Source of the DNA: Bin87 sp026710825
GTDB lineage: Bacteria > Chloroflexota > Dehalococcoidia > Lucifugimonadales > UBA3495
Reading direction: 5' to 3'
DNA length: 64,000 nt
Assembly (NCBI GenBank): GCA_965232815.1
Contig: OZ247427.1
Location: 1,674,001-1,738,000 of the forward strand
Part shown: piece by piece, positions 55,929-63,581 of the stretch
How positions within the stretch are numbered: the stretch's first letter is position 1
Layout: each line of letters opens with the position of its first letter
Notes under the pieces: generated by a model
Databases searched by the model: none
Seen by the model: the letters and a program-made list of their open reading frames with translations, nothing else
What the model was told of the DNA's origin: nothing
Program-made: the position numbers and the translations under genes

Positions 55929-55993
55929 ACATCGATGAACAGGGTGTCGTTTACCGGGATTGACAGGATGGACGGGATATACAGGATATTGAA
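55929..55993 (+). repeat. ACAGGAT-unit inverted end, left of the GxxExxY gene
   Basis: ACATCGATGAACAGGGT, then TTTACCGGGAT-TG-ACAGGAT-GG-ACGGGAT-AT-ACAGGAT-ATT (55950-55990), four units about 9 bp apart. The right end is its inverse. The gene starts 4 bp after it. Confidence 0.85.
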
Positions 55994-55997
55994 ATAA

Positions 55998-56408
55998 ATG
56001 CTTTATTCCGATCTGACGGAAAAGATAATCGGTTGTGCATTTGATGTTCAGAACGAGCTTGGTGTCGGATTTCTGGAATCTGTTTATGAAAAAGCGATGG
56101 TTGTCGCGCTAGCTGAAGCCCAAGTGCCAGCACGGTCGCAAGTGCCCATCAATGTAAATTTCCGTGGTACGTCGGTGGGATTGTTTTATGCTGATTTGTT
56201 GGTCGCCGAGCGAGTAATCGTGGAGCTAAAAACCGTATCGCAAATCTCGCAACAGCACCGTGCTCAACTCATCAACTACCTGAACGCTACTGGAATACCT
56301 GTCGGACTGCTCATCAACTTTGGGAACGCGAAGCTCGAATACCGACGGTTAACGGCAAGCAACAGCAGAAACGCACAGCGGCCAAATAGCGAACATCTAG
56401 CCAAATGA
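55998..56408 (+). CDS. GxxExxY protein (PD-(D/E)XK_3 nuclease fold)
   Basis: A 136-residue protein of the GxxExxY family. The name motif is G-F-L-E-S-V-Y-E (near 24-31). The nuclease-like core is Y-A-D-L-L-V-A-E-R-V-I-V-E-L-K-T (near 63-78), matching D-(x)n-E-x-K. G-C-A-F-D-V-Q-N-E-L-G-V-G begins the domain, and N-Y-L-N-A-T, V-G-L-L-I-N-F-G ends it. The gene is AT-richer than its surroundings and fills the space between two inverted repeats exactly; its stop codon forms part of the right repeat. No function has been shown for the family. Confidence 0.9.
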   Translation: MLYSDLTEKIIGCAFDVQNELGVGFLESVYEKAMVVALAEAQVPARSQVPINVNFRGTSVGLFYADLLVAERVIVELKTVSQISQQHRAQLINYLNATGIPVGLLINFGNAKLEYRRLTASNSRNAQRPNSEHLAK

Positions 56409-56450
56409 AAATATCCTGCATATCCCGTGTATCCTGTTCATCCCGGTAAA
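56406..56450 (-). repeat. ACAGGAT-unit inverted end, right of the GxxExxY gene
   Basis: Reverse complement reads TTTACCGGGAT-GA-ACAGGAT-AC-ACGGGAT-AT-GCAGGAT-ATTTTCA. It matches the left end (55950-55993) at about 38 of 44 positions. It overlaps the stop codon of the gene. Confidence 0.85.
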
Positions 56451-56491
56451 GCATTACCCTCAGTCGAAACGCCCGTGGAGGTTTAGGAACC

Positions 56492-57415
56492 ATGAAGGCT
56501 ACTGCTCAGTTGCGCCAGATGCTGGCGTCGGACAAGATGGTTGTTGCGCCGTTTGTGCTGAACGCGCTGCACGCTCGCATCGCCGAGGACGTGGGGCACC
56601 AGGCCGTGTACATGACCGGCGCCGGCACTGCGGCAGAGAAGGGGTTCCCCGATGTTGGTCTGCTGACCATGACCGAGATGGTCGCCAACGCCAAATACAT
56701 CGCCGACGCCATCAACATCCCGGTGATCTGCGACGCCGATACCGGCTATGGCAACCCGCTGAACGTGGGACGGACGGTGCGGGAGTACGAGTCCGCCGGC
56801 GTCGCCGCGATTCACCTGGAGGACCAGGTGTTTCCCAAGAAGTGTGGCTTCTTCGCCGGCAAGCAGGTGGTCCCGATCGAGGAGCACGTCCAGAAGATTC
56901 ACGCGGCGCTGGATGCACGGAGGGATCCGGATTTCGTAATCATCGCTAGGTGCGATGCCTATGCCGTCACCGGTTGGGAGGATACCGTGGCGCGGTGCCG
57001 CGCTTACACGGACGCCGGCGCCGACCTGGTGTTCGTGGACGGCATCAAGTCGCAGGACGACATCCAGCGCTACGCCCGCGACCTGCCCGATGTGGGAAGG
57101 ATGTACAACGGCGACCTGGCGACGACGCAGACCATGGACGAATTGGGATACAAGATCATGATCTGCGGGAGCACCATCTGGCTCATCTACAAGCAGGTGC
57201 GCGCGGCATATGAGGAGTTGATGAGCGACGGCATGGTCGACCCCGACCGCTACGGAACCCGTTGGGACGTGGCGTCAGTGCTGGGCCTGGACGCGATCTA
57301 CGAGCTTGAAAAGAAGTACGGCGTGCAGGACGTGGGCACCGACGTTGCCTCGCTGGCGGCTGCGCAGGCCGAGCAGATGGCCGCCGACGCCGCGCTGGCG
57401 CCTGCCGACGACTGA
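56492..57415 (+). CDS. Isocitrate lyase/PEP mutase family protein
   Basis: A 307-residue (beta/alpha)8-barrel enzyme of the ICL/PEPM superfamily, which cleaves or rearranges C-C or C-P bonds of alpha-keto/hydroxy acids. It has V-Y-M-T-G-A-G-T-A-A (near 37-46), V-I-C-D-A-D-T-G-Y-G-N (near 78-88), A-I-H-L-E-D-Q-V-F-P-K-K-C-G (the K-K-C-G catalytic loop, near 108-121), and I-A-R-C-D-A. The pattern fits 2-methylisocitrate lyase, oxaloacetate decarboxylase or carboxyphosphonoenolpyruvate mutase-like members. Specificity cannot be decided. AGGAACC lies ahead of the ATG, just after the inverted repeat. Confidence 0.92.
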   Translation: MKATAQLRQMLASDKMVVAPFVLNALHARIAEDVGHQAVYMTGAGTAAEKGFPDVGLLTMTEMVANAKYIADAINIPVICDADTGYGNPLNVGRTVREYESAGVAAIHLEDQVFPKKCGFFAGKQVVPIEEHVQKIHAALDARRDPDFVIIARCDAYAVTGWEDTVARCRAYTDAGADLVFVDGIKSQDDIQRYARDLPDVGRMYNGDLATTQTMDELGYKIMICGSTIWLIYKQVRAAYEELMSDGMVDPDRYGTRWDVASVLGLDAIYELEKKYGVQDVGTDVASLAAAQAEQMAADAALAPADD

Positions 57416-57452
57416 GCCACGATCAGTCCATCGTGCGCGATGAGGTGATGCG

Positions 57453-57860
57453 ATGAGCGACCGCTACCGATTGCTCTACGACGGCGCATGCCCGATGTGC
57501 AGTCGGGAAGTGCTGGCGCTGTATCGTCGGAATCCGGACGCCATCGAGGCGGTGGATATCATGGCGGGGGACTTCGACCCCGCCGTCTACGGCCTCAACG
57601 GCGAGCAGGTTCGGGCCGCGCTCTACGGCATCAAGCCCGACGGCACCATGACGGTGGGCATGGCCAGCCTGCGCGAGGCGTACCGGTTGGCCGGCGTGGG
57701 ATGGATGATCGGGTGGACGGGATGGTGGCCGGCGCGGCCGATGTCCGACGGATTCTATCGCTGGTTCGCCCGCAACCGGATGCGAATCAGCCGCGCGCTG
57801 GGCCGCAACGATATCTGCGGCGAGCACTGCGAAATTCAGGCTGGCGGCGTCGACGAATGA
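57453..57860 (+). CDS. DCC-family thiol-disulfide oxidoreductase (DUF393)
   Basis: A 135-residue thioredoxin-fold protein of the DCC (DUF393) family. The name motif is L-Y-D-G-A-C-P-M-C (8-16), giving a C-P-M-C redox pair. A hydrophobic W-M-I-G-W-T-G-W-W segment near residue 85 may touch the membrane, and two further cysteines near the end lie in I-C-G-E-H-C. Family members are presumed redox proteins; the substrate is unknown. It is 37 bp after the lyase gene and 30 bp before the EamA exporter, so all three may be co-transcribed. Confidence 0.88.
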   Translation: MSDRYRLLYDGACPMCSREVLALYRRNPDAIEAVDIMAGDFDPAVYGLNGEQVRAALYGIKPDGTMTVGMASLREAYRLAGVGWMIGWTGWWPARPMSDGFYRWFARNRMRISRALGRNDICGEHCEIQAGGVDE

Positions 57861-57890
57861 TCGTCAGATACCGAGGCTGAGCCCGGCGCA

Positions 57891-58859
57891 ATGTGGGCAA
57901 TACTAGCGCTGGCCAGTTCGCTGGCGTTCTGTTTCGTCAGCGTCTGCGACAAACGGCTGCTGTCCTTCCATTTCCAGGGGGTGCCGCCCCTGTGCCTATG
58001 GTGCGGCATCTGCGGCATGGTGTACGGCAGCATCACGTTCGCGGTGATGGGTATTCCCGAGGGGACGCCGTGGCAGGTGGCGTGGTCGCCGGTGGCGGCG
58101 GGTTTGTTGATGGGCTTCTCGGTCGCGCTGCTGTTCCGCGGGATGCGACTGATGGAGGCCTCCCGCGCCGTCGCCATATCCCAGACCAACCCGATCTACG
58201 TGGCCATCCTGGCCATGCTGTTCCTGGATGAGCACATTTCGGTGACGCAGTGGCTGGGCATCGGGCTGGTGGTTGTGGGCGCGATCATGATATCCGTGCG
58301 GCTGTTTCACGAGCGGCCTTTCGGACGGGTTGGACCGGGCGCGGGACTGCCAAGCACGGCAGTGGCGACGCTGGGGGATCGCACCGCCGTGTATGGGCCT
58401 GCGTTTCTGCTGCTGAGCGCGCTGTGCGCCGCCGGCAGTTTCGTGGTAACCAAGGCGTCTTTGAACGCAGACCTGCCCGTGCTTACGGTTTTCGGAATAC
58501 AACAGGCGACGGTGGGTGTGGTTTTCTTCATTGTGGGGCTCACCGGGGGACGGACTGCGGTGAGGCGTTTGTGGAGTGGAGTGCGGCAGCCCACGGTGTT
58601 GGGCATGCTGCTATCGGGTGAGGCGTTGATGCCGGCGATTTCCATTCTGCTGTCGGTATATGCGTACAGCCTGGGGCCAGCGTCGCTGGTGGCGGCGGTG
58701 CTGGCGACGCGCCCGCTGTTCGTGTTCGTGGCGTCCACGATCCTGTCCCGAGTGCGGTGGCAGTTGCTGGACGAGTCGCTGACTCCGCAGGCGCTGGCGG
58801 TGAAGGCCGTGTCGATAGTGATGATAGTGATGGGGGTGAGCGCGCTGAGCCTTGCCTAG
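57891..58859 (+). CDS. EamA/DMT family transporter
   Basis: A 322-residue integral membrane protein with ten predicted spans in two EamA repeats. It starts M-W-A-I-L-A-L-A-S-S-L-A-F-C-F-V. The repeat features A-V-A-I-S-Q-T-N-P-I-Y-V-A-I-L-A-M-L-F-L-D-E (near 93-114) and the second-half counterpart G-P-A-S-L-V-A-A-V-L-A-T-R-P-L are typical. Probable metabolite exporter; substrate unknown. Last gene of the possible three-gene unit beginning at 56492. Confidence 0.92.
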   Translation: MWAILALASSLAFCFVSVCDKRLLSFHFQGVPPLCLWCGICGMVYGSITFAVMGIPEGTPWQVAWSPVAAGLLMGFSVALLFRGMRLMEASRAVAISQTNPIYVAILAMLFLDEHISVTQWLGIGLVVVGAIMISVRLFHERPFGRVGPGAGLPSTAVATLGDRTAVYGPAFLLLSALCAAGSFVVTKASLNADLPVLTVFGIQQATVGVVFFIVGLTGGRTAVRRLWSGVRQPTVLGMLLSGEALMPAISILLSVYAYSLGPASLVAAVLATRPLFVFVASTILSRVRWQLLDESLTPQALAVKAVSIVMIVMGVSALSLA

Positions 58860-58959
58860 GCGGGCGACGATATTACGTATATGATGCGCGTGTATGCGTA
58901 AATTGGCTGGAATCCTGTCGCCAATTTGACGAATAATGACAATAGCCTGCCTTTGATGT

Positions 58960-58988
58960 TTGACAATCGGCAAGGCAGGGAATATCAT
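58960..58988 (+). promoter_or_regulatory. Sigma-70 promoter of the Lrp-family gene, overlapped by an inverted repeat
   Basis: TTGACA at 58960-58965, a 17-nt spacer and TATCAT at 58983-58988. An inverted repeat CCTGCCTT (58946-58953) / AAGGCAGG (58972-58979) flanks the -35 and has its right arm in the spacer, a likely operator for autoregulation. Confidence 0.6.
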
Positions 58989-59058
58989 CAATCGTCAACT
59001 TTTTGCGCCGGGGATATTCTGAATCGCTCCGGTGGATACGCACGGAGTCAACCAACCA

Positions 59059-59493
59059 ATGGATGAACTTGACCTGAAGATAATCGGGATTCTGCAGTCA
59101 GACGGGCGTGCATCAAACGCCAAAATCGCCCGCGCGGTCGGCGTGAGTGAGGGCACCGTGCGCCGCCGTTTGCGCCGCCTGATCAAGGAGGACATCGTTC
59201 ACGTGGTGGCGGTGCCGAACCTGGAAAAGATGGGCTATGGCACCACCGCGCTGATTGGCCTGGAGACCGGCCCGGGCAAATCCGACGCCGTGGCCGAACG
59301 CATTGCGGACCTTGATGAGGCGCACTATGTCGTGGTGGCCACCGGGCCCTACGACGTTTTCGTTTGGACGGCGCTGGAATCCGCCGAGAGCCTGGGTGAT
59401 TTCCTGCGCACGCAGATTGGCGTAATCGACGGCGTCCAGAAAACCCAGACCTTTGTCACCCTGTCCACGAAGAAACGGTTCACGCGGGTGTAA
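59059..59493 (+). CDS. Lrp/AsnC family transcriptional regulator
   Basis: A 144-residue Lrp/AsnC regulator. ATG 59059 is chosen (GGAG 12 nt upstream); a GTG at 59032 is an alternative. The winged helix-turn-helix is D-L-K-I-I-G-I-L-Q-S-D-G-R-A-S then A-K-I-A-R-A-V-G-V-S-E-G-T-V-R-R-R-L (near 20-40). The RAM domain follows with Y-V-V-V-A-T-G-P-Y-D-V-F-V-W (ligand region). Lrp proteins form octamers and respond to amino acids; targets here are unknown. Its own promoter carries an inverted repeat. Confidence 0.94.
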   Translation: MDELDLKIIGILQSDGRASNAKIARAVGVSEGTVRRRLRRLIKEDIVHVVAVPNLEKMGYGTTALIGLETGPGKSDAVAERIADLDEAHYVVVATGPYDVFVWTALESAESLGDFLRTQIGVIDGVQKTQTFVTLSTKKRFTRV

Positions 59494-59545
59494 TTGGAGG
59501 GCAGATCGGAACCACGTCGTAATTGCCATGACGATGTCGTTCCGG

Positions 59546-59573
59546 TTGCATAGACCTACTGCCGTGCTATAAT
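59546..59573 (+). promoter_or_regulatory. Promoter for the ferredoxin-aconitase cluster
   Basis: TTGCAT (59546-59551), 16-nt spacer and perfect TATAAT (59568-59573), about 97 nt before the ferredoxin start codon. Confidence 0.6.
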
Positions 59574-59669
59574 TTCGCATCATTTGGAGTGGCCCCCGCA
59601 CGTCGACCGGCCGCTTCGCACCGGGCCGTTGCCCAAACCGAAACCAAATCAACCGAGGGGAAAGCCGCT

Positions 59670-59912
59670 ATGACCTACATCATTACCGAGCCGTGTGTCG
59701 GCGTGAAAGACGCCGCCTGTGTCGATGTGTGCCCGGTGGACTGCATCTACACCACCGACGACGATGACATGTTCTTCATCAGTCCTGATGAGTGCATTGA
59801 CTGCGCGGCCTGCGAGCCGGTGTGCCCCGTAACGGCCATTTTCGCCGAAGAAGCGGTACCGGCCATGTACGAGGAATATATCAAGATCAACTACGACTAC
59901 TTCGACAAGTAG
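59670..59912 (+). CDS. Ferredoxin, 7Fe/8Fe type
   Basis: An 80-residue bacterial ferredoxin carrying low-potential electrons. ATG 59670 follows GAGGGGAAAGCCGCT. The N-terminal cluster region is E-P-C-V-G-V-K-D-A-A-C-V-D-V-C-P-V-D-C (8-26) and the second is D-E-C-I-D-C-A-A-C-E-P-V-C-P (40-53). The longer spacing in the first motif fits a seven-iron ([3Fe-4S] plus [4Fe-4S]) type. The C-terminus is acidic and tyrosine-rich. It may serve the LLM or molybdenum oxidoreductases in this genome. Confidence 0.95.
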   Translation: MTYIITEPCVGVKDAACVDVCPVDCIYTTDDDDMFFISPDECIDCAACEPVCPVTAIFAEEAVPAMYEEYIKINYDYFDK

Positions 59913-60052
59913 TCCCGCGCCGGCCGCGATGTCCGTCTCGCCGGATTCGGCGGACCCATCGCAGCGACCCAATCAGCATTCTCCCGCCCGGCGCTCAGCA
60001 GCCGGGCGGACGTTTTGTCCAACACCGCCACGACACCCGCCACCGAGACGCC

Positions 60053-60880
60053 ATGAGCGCATCAGACACTCGGCCCGCCGCACGCCCGGACGTCAACATC
60101 GTCGTATGCACTGACGAGTCCGGCTGCGGGCGTTGGTATCACCGGGGTCGAAACGCTGACGCGATTCTCAGTCAACTGAACGACGCTGTGGGCGACGACA
60201 CGGCCGAAAGAGTACGGGTCACGACGGCGGGTTGCATATTGGGCTGCACGTATGGTCCGAGATTCGACGTAGTGCGGCGCTGGTCCGACGAAAAGGCGCT
60301 CTACGGTTCCATCTGCGGCGAAGCGACCGTGACCCGGCGAGGGCGCGTGAACTTCGTCCCCATTCCGGATCACCTGGAACAGGTAGTCAAGGACCACCTG
60401 CCGAAAAGCGCGCAACCCATCGCCGAGTTGAATGCGCAGGACGAACCTCCGGACGTTGACCTGCTGCGGAGTTTGCTGCTGGATTGCAGCGCCGGCATGG
60501 CCGACCATCCCATTGGATTGGGCGAGGCCGTGGTTATGGTGCATAATGCGGCTGCGACGGTGTCGATTCCGGCTACGCTGGACGACCTGCAGTTCGTGGA
60601 CGGCAGCGGGAACCCCGATACTGGGGGTGGCATTGCGGTGCTCACCACCGACGGCGACGGGCGGGTCGCCCTGCAACTCAGCCGCGTCCGCCGCCTGGAG
60701 TTCATTCACCACGTGCTGGGCAACGGAATGCCCAGTTATGCGATCTGGATGGGGGATGATCAACTGGAAACGGTATATCGCATCTACCTGCGCCGGTCCG
60801 AAAACGCCGCCGCCAACCCAATGCGGCACCAATTGTTCATGACGCTGACAGAAAAGTACGGAAGCACAGTGACCTTCTGA
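60053..60880 (+). CDS. (2Fe-2S) ferredoxin-like protein with unknown C-terminal domain
   Basis: A 275-residue protein. The N-terminal 100 residues have the thioredoxin-like [2Fe-2S] ferredoxin pattern: I-V-V-C-T-D-E-S-G-C-G-R-W (16-28) and T-T-A-G-C-I-L-G-C-T-Y-G-P (near 58-70), four cysteines in all. The C-terminal 150 residues (L-D-D-L-Q-F-V-D-G-S-G then G-R-V-A-L-Q-L-S-R-V-R-R-L-E-F-I) are unrecognised. ATG 60053 is the first start after the preceding stop region. It ends 16 bp before aconitase and may be co-transcribed with it. Confidence 0.78.
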   Translation: MSASDTRPAARPDVNIVVCTDESGCGRWYHRGRNADAILSQLNDAVGDDTAERVRVTTAGCILGCTYGPRFDVVRRWSDEKALYGSICGEATVTRRGRVNFVPIPDHLEQVVKDHLPKSAQPIAELNAQDEPPDVDLLRSLLLDCSAGMADHPIGLGEAVVMVHNAAATVSIPATLDDLQFVDGSGNPDTGGGIAVLTTDGDGRVALQLSRVRRLEFIHHVLGNGMPSYAIWMGDDQLETVYRIYLRRSENAAANPMRHQLFMTLTEKYGSTVTF

Positions 60881-60896
60881 GGAGGAGTGAAACACA

Positions 60897-63179
60897 ATGA
60901 GCAACATTGACTCCACGCCGGAATTCGTGCGGGAAACCTACCGCAAGATGGACGAGAAGCTGACGCAGGTTCGCGCCCGTCTGAATCGGCCGCTGACCAT
61001 GTCGGAAAAGCTGCTGCTCTCCCACCTGGATGACGTGGCGGATGCCGACCTGCGACCTGGCGACAGCTACATCAACCTGCGACCCGACCGCGTCGCTCAC
61101 CAGGATGTGACCGGTCAGATGGCGATCCTGCAGTTCATGCAGTCGGGACGCGACCGGGTGGCGGTGCCGACCACCGTCCACTGCGACCACCTGGTCCAGG
61201 CCCGCGTGGGCGCGTCCTCTGACCTGCAGGACGCCCTGAACGAAAGCAACGAGGTGTACCAGTTCCTGGAATCAGCCAGCCGCCGCTTCGGCATGGGCTT
61301 CTGGCGGCCCGGTTCGGGTATCATCCACCAGGTGGTGCTGGAAAAGTACGCGTTCCCCGGCGCCCTGATCATCGGCACCGACTCCCACACCGTGAACGGC
61401 GGCGGGCTGTGTTCCCTGGCCATCGGCGTGGGCGGCGCGGACGCGGCCGACGTGATGGCGGGCTTGCCCTGGGAGGTGCGCTACCCTCGGATCATCGGCG
61501 TCAAGCTGACGGGCTCCATGAACGGTTGGACGGCCCCCAAGGACGTCATCATCAAACTGGCCTACGAACTCACGGTCTCCGGCGGCACCAACGCCATTAT
61601 CGAGTACTTCGGCCCTGGCACCGCGTCGATTTCCGCCACCGGCAAGGGAACGATCTGCAACATGGGCGCTGAGCTGGGAGCAACCGGCGACGTGTTCCCA
61701 TACGACGAGCGCATGGCCACCTACCTGCGGGCCACCGGACGGGGCGAGCTGGTTGACATCGCCGAGGAGTACGCTCACCTGCTGCGGTCCGACCCCGAGG
61801 TCGACGAGCATCCGGAACAGTTCTACGACCAAGTTGTGGAAATCGACCTGTCCACTCTCGAGCCCCACGTCACAGGCCCGCACTCGCCCGACCGCGCGCG
61901 GCCCATCTCCGCGCTGGCCGCCGAGGTGGACCGGGAAGGATTCCCGGAACGCGTGTCCGTGGCGCTGGTTGGAAGCTGCACCAACTCGTCCTACGAGGAC
62001 ATGGAGCGTTGCGCCGATGTGGCCCGTCAGGCTGCGGCGCGCGGCGTCACGGCGGCGTCCGGCCTGCTGGTCACCCCCGGCTCAGAGCAGGTGCGCGCCA
62101 CCATCGAGCGCGACGGGCAGCAGGAAGCGCTGGAGTCAATCGGCGCCACCGTACTGGCCAACGCCTGCGGCCCGTGCATCGGCCAATGGAACCGGCCCGA
62201 GGCGCGAGGCACCGACAACAGCATCGTGACGTCCTACAACCGGAACTTCCCCAGCCGCAACGACGGCAATGCGGGCACCATGAACTTCATCGCCAGCCCC
62301 GAGCTGGCAATCGCCATGGGACTGGGCGGGAGCCTGCGGTTCAACCCGCTGACCGACCCGCTGGTTGACGCCGACGGCAACGAGTTCATGCTGCAGCCGC
62401 CGTCCGAAGCGCCGGAAGTGCCGCCGACGGGATTCGATCCCGGCACCGATATGTACGTGGAGCCGCCGGAAGACGGCAGCGACGTCGACGTGCGGGTTGA
62501 CCCGGCCAGCACCCGCCTGCAGGTGCTGCAGCCGTGGGAAGCCTGGGACGGCAACGACTTTGAGGACATTCCCGTCCTGGTCAAGACCGAGGGGAAGACA
62601 ACCACGGACTCGATTTCACCGGCCGGCCCCTGGCTGCAGTACCGTGGTCACCTTAACAACCTGAGCGACAATATGTTCCTGGGCGCCAACAACGCCTACA
62701 CCGATGACACGGGCACGGGCAAGAACCAACTCTCCGGCGAGGAGATCATGCCGATACCCGAGATTGCCCGGGCATACAAGGCCGAGAACCTGCGCTGGGT
62801 CGCCATCGGCGACGAGAACTACGGGGAGGGCTCCAGCCGGGAGCATGCCGCCCTTTCGCCTCGCATGCTGGGCGCGGCAGCCATCATCACCCGAAGCTTC
62901 GCCCGCATCCACGAGTCCAACCTGAAGAAGCAGGGCCTGTTGCCGCTGACCTTCGAGGACCCGGCGGACTGGGACCGGGTGCTGGAGGACGACCGCATGA
63001 GCCTGGTGGGCCTGAGCAACCTGGCCCCCGACCGGCCCGTGCAGGCGGTCCTGAAGCATGCCGACGGCAGCGAGGAGACGCTGAACCTGCGGCACACCCT
63101 CAACAACGCGCAGATCGAGTGGTTCAAAGCGGGCAGCGCGATGAACTACATGAAGAACCTGGAGGAAGGCGGCAACTAA
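60897..63179 (+). CDS. acnA: Aconitate hydratase (mitochondrial-type)
   Basis: Citrate to isocitrate interconversion in the TCA cycle with a [4Fe-4S] cluster. The 760 residues match the mitochondrial-type aconitases also found in Bacteroidetes and Chloroflexi, shorter than AcnA of E. coli. Domain landmarks are H-Q-D-V-T-G-Q-M-A (near 68), G-T-D-S-H-T-V-N-G-G-G (near 161), V-A-L-V-G-S-C-T-N-S-S-Y (cluster cysteine, near 362), A-N-A-C-G-P-C-I-G-Q-W (two cluster cysteines, near 425) and G-D-E-N-Y-G-E-G-S-S-R-E-H (near 640). GAGGAGTGAAACACA precedes the ATG. A REP-like hairpin follows the stop. Confidence 0.97.
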   Translation: MSNIDSTPEFVRETYRKMDEKLTQVRARLNRPLTMSEKLLLSHLDDVADADLRPGDSYINLRPDRVAHQDVTGQMAILQFMQSGRDRVAVPTTVHCDHLVQARVGASSDLQDALNESNEVYQFLESASRRFGMGFWRPGSGIIHQVVLEKYAFPGALIIGTDSHTVNGGGLCSLAIGVGGADAADVMAGLPWEVRYPRIIGVKLTGSMNGWTAPKDVIIKLAYELTVSGGTNAIIEYFGPGTASISATGKGTICNMGAELGATGDVFPYDERMATYLRATGRGELVDIAEEYAHLLRSDPEVDEHPEQFYDQVVEIDLSTLEPHVTGPHSPDRARPISALAAEVDREGFPERVSVALVGSCTNSSYEDMERCADVARQAAARGVTAASGLLVTPGSEQVRATIERDGQQEALESIGATVLANACGPCIGQWNRPEARGTDNSIVTSYNRNFPSRNDGNAGTMNFIASPELAIAMGLGGSLRFNPLTDPLVDADGNEFMLQPPSEAPEVPPTGFDPGTDMYVEPPEDGSDVDVRVDPASTRLQVLQPWEAWDGNDFEDIPVLVKTEGKTTTDSISPAGPWLQYRGHLNNLSDNMFLGANNAYTDDTGTGKNQLSGEEIMPIPEIARAYKAENLRWVAIGDENYGEGSSREHAALSPRMLGAAAIITRSFARIHESNLKKQGLLPLTFEDPADWDRVLEDDRMSLVGLSNLAPDRPVQAVLKHADGSEETLNLRHTLNNAQIEWFKAGSAMNYMKNLEEGGN

Positions 63180-63203
63180 CCGTCGTTCACAGGCGCGTCA
63201 ACG

Positions 63204-63234
63204 AACAGGGGCGAGTCTCAGACCCGCCCCTGTT
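63204..63234. repeat. Palindrome, CGAGTCT/AGACCCG variant
   Basis: AACAGGGGCGAGTCT paired with AGACCCGCCCCTGTT (one mismatch). Sits between the convergent aconitase and small membrane-protein genes and could terminate both. Confidence 0.82.
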
Positions 63235-63256
63235 TGCGTCGTCTTTGCGTCGGGTG

Positions 63257-63484
63257 TCAGCGTGGTTGGGCTGCGCGTCGCCTGTTTTTGAAAGCTCTGA
63301 GGCCGCGCAGAATCCCGAACACGGCCAATATTGGGGTTGCTATCACCAGCGACCACATGGTGATGCCCAGCAGTGCGCCCTGCCACCAGTTCATTTCCAG
63401 CACCTGCAGGCCGAGGAACAGAACATAGGAGGCCAGGAAAAAGCACACGACGGACGCCGCCACGAGAAGAAGAGCCAGTTTCAT
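63257..63484 (-). CDS. Small two-span membrane protein
   Basis: A 75-residue protein with two membrane spans (L-L-L-V-A-A-S-V-V-C-F-F-L-A-S-Y and I-T-M-W-S-L-V-I-A-T-P-I-L-A-V-F-G-I-L) and a basic C-terminus (F-K-N-R-R-R-A-A-Q-P-R). ATG 63484 has AGGAAG upstream. Not recognised. Confidence 0.65.
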   Translation of the reverse strand: MKLALLLVAASVVCFFLASYVLFLGLQVLEMNWWQGALLGITMWSLVIATPILAVFGILRGLRAFKNRRRAAQPR

Positions 63485-63581
63485 GATCACACTTCCTGGT
63501 TGGCGACCGATGCCGGTTGGCGACCGAACCCGCAGCGGCTGGAGCAGTTATCGCGGGTAACGGAATTGTGCCGTCGGTCGG

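Noticed and set aside
55950..56450. CRISPR-like array because of the short regularly spaced ACAGGAT units
   Set aside because: Units are 7-8 bp with 2-bp gaps and no unique spacers of 30-40 bp, and the two blocks are inverted, not direct. No cas genes are present.
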